Of a stretch of 10,986 nucleotides of DNA, positions 1 through 6,000 are shown piece by piece (position 1 is the stretch's first letter; the number at the start of each line of letters is the position of its first letter). Below the pieces are notes generated by a model. That model was not told the DNA's origin. It made no database searches and worked only from the letters and a program-made list of their open reading frames with translations. The stretch comes from Baffinella frigidus (Eukaryota; Cryptophyceae; Cryptomonadales; Baffinellaceae), in contig MU646352.1 of assembly GCA_026770585.1 (NCBI GenBank), forward strand, positions 281,835 through 292,820, read 5' to 3'. The position numbers and the translations under genes are program-made.

Positions 1-55
<55 letters not shown>
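1..55. repeat. Homopolymer G run
   Basis: The window opens with 55 consecutive G residues. Such a run can be real, but long poly-G at a sequence end is also a common sequencing or assembly artefact. No gene is possible here. It passes straight into a GGA-type purine tract. Confidence 0.95.
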
Positions 56-56
<1 letters not shown>

Positions 57-160
57 GGAGAGGAGAGGAGAGGAGAGGAGAGGAGAGGAGGAGAGGAGAG
101 GAGAGGCGAGGCACGGAGATGAGGAGGAGAGGAGGAGGAGAGGAGAGGCGAGGAAGAGAG
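56..160. repeat. GGAGA/GGA purine-rich simple repeat
   Basis: An almost pure purine tract built of GGAGA and GGA units, broken by a few pyrimidines (for example GCGAGGCACGG near 107-117). One strand is nearly all purine, so triplex or G-quadruplex forms are conceivable. No coding potential is evident. Confidence 0.9.
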
Positions 161-220
161 AGCATTCAAAGCTTGAATTCGCCGCACGCTTCCTCGCTGG
201 CGGTCCAGAGCCCCTTCCTG

Positions 221-341
221 GTTTAGGGTTTGGGGTTTAGGGTTTAGGGTTTAGGGTTTAGGGTTAGGGTTTAGGGTGTAGGGTTTAGGGTTTAGGATTT
301 GGGGTCTGGGGTTTAGGGTCTGGGGTTTAGGGTTTAGGGTT
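221..341 (+). repeat. Degenerate TTTAGGG telomere-like array
   Basis: About 17 head-to-tail heptamers close to TTTAGGG, with variants such as TTAGGG, TTTGGGG, TCTGGGG and TGTAGGG. TTTAGGG is the plant-type telomere repeat, also found in several algal and protist groups. At a natural left chromosome end the plus strand should read CCCTAAA, so the polarity is wrong for a terminus lying to the left. This is therefore more likely an interstitial or inverted, decayed telomeric tract, or else the contig end is misassembled. Confidence 0.85.
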
Positions 342-363
342 GAGTCTTCCAGGTGCAGTGCCG

Positions 364-445
364 ATGAGTCAGATTCAGAGCGGAGGTAGAGTCTTGATGT
401 GAGTCAGAGTGGAGTTAGCGTCTTGGTGTGTGTGTGGTCTTGGTG
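364..445 (+). repeat. Short degenerate tandem repeat, two copies plus a fragment
   Basis: Two adjacent units share the pattern GAGTCAGA...GGAG(G)TAG(A/C)GTCTTG(A/G)TG, followed by a GTGT-rich fragment ending GGTCTTGGTGCGTGAGTG. This looks like decayed subtelomeric tandem repeat. No gene is seen. Confidence 0.4.
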
Positions 446-930
446 CGTGAGTGTGCTGGCTGGCTACATGTGACGGTCAATGCATTCGAGGAAACAACTG
501 CGTATGTGGTGCTGCCTACATGCGCCGGTTACCGCATCTGAGGAAGAAAACACACGCGAGCGAACCACAGCACTCCACACAGAGCAGAGGACAGATCGTC
601 ATGCCCCATGCGATGCCTCTTCCCCAGCGTTCTGAGCATTCTGAGCACCACACGGTGGGCTACGAAGGTTTCGTTTGTGCCGGAACTTGTGGTGTTACGT
701 GACCAAATTGCACCAGAAAATTCTTCAAGTTATTTGCATCAAGGCAAGTTGACTTTTGATGAAAGGTTTTTAGTCCACCGTGTGGTCTGGGCAAATACTT
801 TGGCCGCTCAAACGGGGTGGACGGCGTGGGTGGAGCTCGTTGCGTTCACGGTTGTAGCGCGCGTGCGGCCCAGAACATCCCAGGGCATCACACTCGGAAA
901 TTCAAACCGTATTTTGAAAGGATAAGGCAC
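446..930. other. Region beyond the putative SDR 3' end, no firm gene
   Basis: No convincing gene is seen on the plus strand. On the minus strand there are two acceptor-like sites that could receive the strong GTAAGT donor at 933-934. One is a pyrimidine-rich TTTTCTTCCTCAG just right of 537, which would add a tiny last exon at 516-537 ending in TAG. The other is a CTCAG near 628 in the same frame. Neither adds a recognisable SDR C-terminus. This stretch may be the 3' end and 3' untranslated region of the SDR gene, or intergenic. Confidence 0.3.
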
Positions 931-996
931 TTACTGCTCCTCCTCGTTGAGGGAATGCTTGTCGTGCTTCTTCAACACTGCAGGCCCCGTCGCTAC
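931..996 (-). CDS. Candidate SDR exon 13 (C-terminal)
   Basis: On the minus strand a pyrimidine-rich CCCCTGTTTCACAG precedes a short open frame that begins Val-Ala-Thr-Gly-Pro-Ala-Val-Leu-Lys-Lys, continues with a charged stretch (HDKHSLNEEEQ) and reaches TAA at 931-933. In this SDR group the C-terminal part often has a Gly-Pro...Pro/Ala-Val segment followed by a polar helix, so the peptide is plausible. The TAA overlaps a strong donor (CA then GTAAGT at 929-934), so the exon could instead splice onward. Its distance from exon 11 and the lack of a clear intermediate exon keep confidence moderate. Confidence 0.42.
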   Translation of the reverse strand, partial: VATGPAVLKKHDKHSLNEEEQ

Positions 997-1226
997 CTGT
1001 GAAACAGGGGCAAAATGTAAGGGAAAACACCCCTCAGAACAACGCCGTAGGCCTGACCACTTAGCAGCGACCGAAGATATTCTCCCCCGGATTCTCGGGG
1101 GACATTCCGGTTGGAATCCATAGCAATGGATAAGATTCTAGTATAAATCGTTTAGAAGGACTGCATCCGTGACCCCGGTGGCTGCTGAGTGGAGCTCCCT
1201 GTGATACAGGGGCAAAAAATGTAAGA
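996..1226 (-). repeat. Tandem duplication of the exon 13 acceptor region
   Basis: The plus-strand segment at 997-1022 (CCTGTGAAACAGGGGCAAAA and onward to GTAAG) recurs at 1198-1224 with TGATACAGG and two extra A residues, a spacing of about 202 bp. On the minus strand each copy is a pyrimidine-rich tract ending in CACAG. Beyond the second acceptor the sequence can be read as Ala-Ala-Thr-Gly-Val-Thr-Asp-Ala-Val-Leu, resembling the Val-Ala-Thr-Gly-Pro-Ala-Val-Leu of exon 13. It then hits a stop, so it appears to be a decayed partial copy. Confidence 0.55.
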
Positions 1227-1398
1227 AACCCTACCACCAAGAAATGCCTGGTTTCTCGTGTGAGGCGCCGCAGGCCCGGTCCCAGTGATACACGGGTGAT
1301 ACGCGTTTACGAAACGCCACCCTTCAAAACACCCGGTTTCTTCGAGCGTCTTTTCGGATGGACGAGGTGAGGTACCCCTGTGAGTGACGTTTCTTAAA

Positions 1399-1483
1399 GC
1401 GCATAGACCTTTGTATCACTCAACTCGAGGCTCAAGGGCCTACCTTAGGACCTGTATTGAGACTAATAAAGAAGAAGAAGAAG
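1399..1483 (+). mobile_element. Retroelement-like 3' tail with (GAA)n, copy 1
   Basis: The stretch starts GCGCATA, runs through TTGTATCACTCAACTCGAGG, continues to TTAGGACCTGTATTGAGA, and ends in AATAAAGAAGAAGAAGAAG. A second copy lies at 6701-6791 in the same orientation and ends in a longer (AAG)n. Repeated body sequence ending in a simple-repeat tail is typical of SINEs and non-LTR retrotransposons. No head or promoter is recognisable, so only the tail is called. It is antisense to the SDR gene. Confidence 0.6.
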
Positions 1484-1775
1484 TGAGTGACTTTGACCAT
1501 GTGGCAACACCACGCAAAGCCCGCCTCACCGCGAACTGAGGGGTTAGGGTTTGCCGTTGAGGGTTGAGGGATCAACCCTGTCCTCCACCCTTAACGACAA
1601 ACTCACATGTGACGCGCCCTTCACCACCACGCAAAACAACCCTTCGCAGCGCGTCAACAATACACCAGTGGCATGTAGTAGTATACATATCCGCACAATT
1701 TCCTCCTGCGCTGGGCAGCGACGCCACCCCACACAAAAAAGAAGAATGCCCCCCAAAAAAGGATCAGGAGCGGGC

Positions 1776-1985
1776 GCTGAGAGAGAGAGAGAGAGAGAGA
1801 GGGAGAGACAGCGCGAAAGCGAGAGCGAGAGCGAGAGCGAGAGGGAGAGATAGAGCGAGAGCGAGCGAGAAAAAGATAGAGATAGAGGGAGAGAGGAGAG
1901 AGAGGGAGAGAGAGAGAGAGAGAGAGCCAGCGAGAGAGCGCGCGCGAAAGAGCGAGAGAACGAGAGAGAGAGAGCGACAGAGAGA
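1776..1985. repeat. (GA)n / GAGCGA microsatellite
   Basis: About 210 bp of GA dinucleotides interspersed with GAGCGA, GAGGGA and GAAAGA variants. It throws up long open frames on both strands (Arg-Glu-rich on plus, Ser-Leu-rich on minus) that are compositional artefacts. It lies in the putative last large intron of the SDR gene. Confidence 0.9.
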
Positions 1986-2049
1986 AGGGCGGGCGCAGAC
2001 CTTGGGCTCCCACATCTGGCCGCTCTTGGCCTCAAGGGACATGCAGCAG

Positions 2050-2515
2050 GTGAGGAGAGGCACCGCTCCGTCAGCCGCCTGCCACCCACCGCGCCCAGGA
2101 GAGAGAGAGTCAGCGCACAGAGGGTGCCCAGGAGAGAGAGTGTCAGCGCTGTCCACACAGGTTTCGAGCCTGCTCGTCACAGTGACTCAGGCACTACGTC
2201 CACCCCGTCCGCGCAGGAGAGTGTCAGCGCACAGAGGGTCCGAGCCTGCCCGTCACAGTGTGCGAGCTAGCTACAGAGAGTGTGAGCGAACTTCACACAG
2301 GTTGCGACCCCCCATTGAGACTGACACAGCGCTGCCCACACAGGTGCGAGCCTGCCCGCCACGGTGAGTCAGCGCTCCGCCTGCCACCCCGTCCACCCAG
2401 GAGAGAGAGTGCCGCCGCTGCCCAGGAGAGTGTGAAAGCTGCCCACTGAGGGTAGTGTGAGAGCGACCCACAGCGAGTGGGAGCTGCCCACACACAGGTT
2501 TCGAGCCCCCCCCCT
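2050..2515. repeat. Degenerate satellite-like tandem repeat
   Basis: Recurrent modules are CCCAGGAGAGAG(AG)TG(T)CAGCGC, CACACAGGT(TT)(C/G)CGAGCCTGCCCGTCACAGTG and CCACCCCGTCC. The larger period seems to be roughly 100-180 bp with much decay: CACACAGG followed by CGAGCC occurs near 2155 and 2338 and again near 2492. On the minus strand one part repeats the octapeptide-like ALTLSLLG. No gene is supported. The copies are imperfect, so boundaries are approximate. Confidence 0.55.
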
Positions 2516-2658
2516 CCCCCCATTCCACTGGTGCGGCGCCACGCCTCTCCTGCGGACCTCCGGAGGCTATTAGCCGCACTCCGAACTGTCGCTGCCTTGC
2601 ACGGGCGGGGACGCGTTGGTTCGCCGCGTGGGCAGGTGTGGGGTGCAGCGGGTGAGAC

Positions 2659-2718
2659 GTGAGGGGACTCGTCGTAACGCTCGCAGACTTCTGCATCACC
2701 CATCTCCAGGCCTGCGTG
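2659..2718 (-). CDS. Candidate SDR exon 12
   Basis: A very strong minus-strand acceptor (a long T-rich tract, TTGTTCTTTTCTAG) precedes an open 60-nt segment starting His-Ala-Gly-Leu-Glu-Met-Gly-Asp and ending Glu-Ser-Pro-His before GTCTCA. Its phase fits both exon 11 and candidate exon 13, giving a total of 331 codons, about the usual size of such SDRs. The peptide itself does not match the expected segment (usually Gln-Ser then an acidic EDG-like motif), so this is a splice-signal prediction rather than a homology call. Confidence 0.33.
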
Positions 2719-2763
2719 CTAGAAAAGAACAAGACAAGAAAAATGAAAAATGAACCCCACATG

Positions 2764-2959
2764 TAGAGCGGTTTTCTCATCTGTCGGCCGCGACCCGGGA
2801 TGAAATCATGAACAAGGGCTCCAATTCCGGCCACTTTTGGCGTGATCCTGAAGTTTTAGAGTTTTAGGTTTTGAAAAAAACGTCAAAAGTTGCTGGAATT
2901 GGAGCCCTTGTTCATGATTTCATCCCGGGTCGCGGCCGACAGATGAGAAAACCGCTCTA
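2764..2959. mobile_element. Foldback element A (65-bp perfect inverted repeat)
   Basis: The left arm at 2764-2828 and right arm at 2895-2959 are perfect reverse complements for 65 bp. A further 14 bp inward match at 11 positions (2829-2842 against 2881-2894), leaving a loop of about 38 bp. The termini read TAGAGCGG...CCGCTCTA, so each end carries a TA, as expected for a TA target duplication of Tc1/mariner-type miniature elements (MITEs). An 11-bp direct repeat with one mismatch also flanks it (AAATGAACCCC at 2748-2758, AAATGAGCCCC at 2959-2969). No transposase is present. It sits in the intron after exon 11. Confidence 0.85.
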
Positions 2960-3008
2960 AATGAGCCCCTCCTGCCTTCTCGAGTGGGGGGACGGGCGGG
3001 GCACAGAC

Positions 3009-3089
3009 CGACTGAGAAAACTTGTCCACGGCCCAGTTGGTCAGGACAGACCCACCCATGTTGAAACCGCCGTCGGTGTGCGCTGTCAC
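3009..3089 (-). CDS. SDR exon 11
   Basis: Acceptor GGTGTCAG, 81 nt (27 codons, phase 0 at both ends), donor GTCTGT. The peptide VTAHTDGGFNMGG...FSQS (residues 264-290) continues directly from TNLQ of exon 10. It fits the Thr-x-x-Gly-Gly-Phe/Met and Gln-Ser pattern that follows TNLQ in this SDR group. In relatives the next residues are usually an acidic EDG-like motif, which is not found cleanly downstream. Confidence 0.88.
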
Positions 3090-6000
3090 CTGACACCCCC
3101 ATTCTTAACTTTCAGTGCTCATACATATCCTGAGGAAATAAAAAGATGACCTTGGCCAACCAACGGAGTCATTCTGCACGGATGGCTCAGTTGGCTAGGG
3201 CGATCTCGGTATCTCCTCAGTTTACATGTTGAGTAAAAATTGCATAATTGCATACTTATTGTTGAATGGGAATGTAACACCCAGCAGAATGCGCGATCGA
3301 AATACTGCTCCAATTGCTCCAATCTAATCTCGGAACAAACCAGAATCTGTCTTGATTCACGCTATATTAAGCCTTCTTTTTATGCCTGAAAAAGCATATC
3401 TACCCTTGTCTTCGGCGTTGGCAGCCTCAAGATGCAGCCCCAAGGTGATCGGTCAGCACATGCGAAGCGATTCCCCAAGTTATTGACGAGGCGTAACACG
3501 CCAGAGGGCTCGAAAAGTCCACTTTGGACATCTTCCAGGGTAAACCCGAAGGATTCTAAAGTCACTTTAGCCATATCTGGCTAAGATAAGAAGACAGTCA
3601 CTTCCCTCAAGCCCTCTGGCGTGGTAGCGACAATCGGAACAGAACACTGTTCTCACGCACGCATGTCGAACACAGCAGAGAACTAGCACCAGAATCAACG
3701 TACCTCAAAGCACAAATGTGCGTAGGGCACATATGACGACCCTCCAGGGAGCTACCTCCTCCAGCAGTCTGGCGTGGTGGACACTGTCCTCACGCACACA
3801 CGCCGCACACGGCAGAGAACAAACCCGAATGTACCCTACAATGTTTACGGTGTTTGCTTTGAGCTACGTTGATTCTCTCTCCTCCAGCCTGGCGGCATTT
3901 GCGAGAGGAAGCCATGGGACAGAGATATTGTCACCTGCAGCACTTTTGAGGACCCCCACTGTACCGAGGCGGGCTCGTCCCAAGGCTCTGACTTTTGGAC
4001 CACGCACCTCCCAGCTTGTATTACAGCAGAGAGAAGAAGGAGATATCCCACTCGAGAATGCTGGAGGACCTTATTTACACGTGGGGTTGTGAATATTTGT
4101 ACCAGGACACCTCAATATTTGTACCAGGACACCTCATGACTGTGCTAATTTCGCAGAGTTACGTGACCAACCTCACGAAAGTTACTACACAAAGACCAAC
4201 TTGTAAAGGCACATGGTTTTAAACAGGCCTCTGCAGTATTCTGGTGAGGTGACCTGCAGGTTGGTGGAAGCGAATCCGGGGGCAGCGCAGAGCGACATGA
4301 TCTTGGAGCCCTTTGCTTGCAGCCTGCATGGGACAAGATGTTAAGAGACCTCCTTCTCAACTTCCCCAGAGTGAACTTCCCCAGAGTGCCTTTCGATTGC
4401 CTCCCGGCCCTGAACCAGGGCCCTCTCTCTCTCGCTCTCTCTCTCGCTCGCTCTCGCTCGCTCTCTCTCTCTGCGCCTCTCTCTCCCAAGCGCGAAGGGC
4501 AACGCCCCAGTGTCACGGGATGCGGAAGGGGCGACCTGTTGTGGAGGGCGACAGCCATCATGCTGTTGGCCATCTTGGAGTGGTGGTACCGCTGCCACCC
4601 AACACGAAGAGCTTCAGAGGGGGGAACCAACGGCGAAGAGCTTTAGAGCGTTTGCGGTAATTGTTGTGCGCCTCTTGGTACTATTTAAAATCCTTGTCAC
4701 GTCCTATAAGTCCCTTTTCAAAACGGGGAAACGGGGCAACCGTACGTCCAAAACGGACAACAATTACCGCAGACGCTCTACAGGGTGGAACCACCCGTTG
4801 CCGTGGCGTAGTACTCCCCTATGTCTCTACGGTATTGCTTATGGTAGGGTCGTATGGGTTATGGCGTACGGGTAGCGCTGCCACCGAAAGTGAATAGGTT
4901 TAGAGGGGGGGAGGGCAACCGTTGGCGTGGGACACAGTTTCGAAACGCCACACGCGCTGCCACCGAGGTAAGCCTCCGTTCAGACGGGGGGGGGGTCCAT
5001 CCGTTCAGGCAGGCAAATAATTCTAACACTCAGACAAGGTGACCATTCTAACAAAAAGACAAGGACACCATTATGGTGCTTCGAGGTGCTCCAGGCGCCA
5101 GTGGTCCCTGAACCCTGAACCCTGAACCCTGAACCCTAAGGCGTACTCTGCACACAGCGTCCAGACCCGCACCGAGCGACCAGGTCCAGGTATTGATCAA
5201 GGTCCCTCTATCGGTATTCATCAATGTCTTTCTGTCGGTGTTGATAAAGGTCTCGTTGTCGGTATTGATCAATCTCTCTCTGTCGGTAGTACACTCGGAG
5301 ACAGAACATTTCACCTGAGTCAACTCCCCCTGAAAGCTAGTGCCTTAAGTCAAATGCCAGGTCCCAGACCAGGGTCCATCTAAACGAAATCAGGGGAAAG
5401 TTGACTCTGGAGAGCTGGTTGACTTAGCTGAAATCTTGTGGGTCGGAGTGTAGTAATCAAGGTCTCTCTGTGTCGGTTTTGATAAAGGTCACGATTTCGG
5501 TGTAAATAAAGGTCTCTCAGTCGGTATGAATCAAGGCCGACGCAGACGCACTGGGCCGCGAAATGGATTCGAACGCAGCTCAAAAGTCACGACCCAGCAG
5601 TGGTGAGTGCAATGTGAACACCCTCCACCCTAACCTCTAATCCGTACACCCCAAACCCCAAGCACCTTGGTTATGGACAGTGTTGAGTAAAAAGGAGACG
5701 AGGAGGCGACAGACCACCCAGCGAGGTGGATGCAACGTTGAGCACAATGGGTTCCACCAGCCCTCCGAGGCGGACCAAATCGAGGCTGGGGCATGCGCCA
5801 ATTCCTCGGGTGGCACTTTCGAAAACGAATGTGCCACCAGAGGAAATGGCTCCACACAATCGTCGATTTGGTCCGTTTCGCAGGGCTGGAGGTTCGAGAA
5901 CACGACTCACAAAGACGTACCACCCAGCGTTGCGAGTGCAACGCGATTGACAATGTTGAGTGAAAAGAAGCAGAGGATGCGACACACCACCCAATATTCT

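Noticed and set aside
221-341. Native left chromosome end
   Set aside because: The G-rich strand runs rightward, the wrong polarity for a telomere at the left end, and the units are decayed.
1544-2367. Long open frames on both strands across the GA tract
   Set aside because: Their products are Arg-Glu or Ser-Leu runs dictated by the (GA)n microsatellite and neighbouring satellite, with no domain and no splice logic.
3183-3290. tRNA gene or tRNA-derived SINE
   Set aside because: TGGCTCAGTTGG matches an A-box, but no B-box at normal distance, no acceptor stem pairing and no tail were found.
3380-3574. Independent small gene on the minus strand (64 codons)
   Set aside because: It has an ATG and Leu-Glu-rich start but no recognised domain, and it lies inside intron 10 of the same-strand SDR gene. 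Nothing supports separate expression.
3845-3936. Alternative SDR exon 11 after CTGCAG at 3935-3936 (VTISLSHGFLSQMP)
   Set aside because: It follows a good acceptor and starts with Val-Thr, but the segment at 3009-3089 (VTAHTDGGFNMGG...FSQS) fits the family far better and has a proper donor in phase.
5191-5537. CRISPR array
   Set aside because: The 24-bp units are directly adjacent with no spacers, in a eukaryotic intron. It is a minisatellite.
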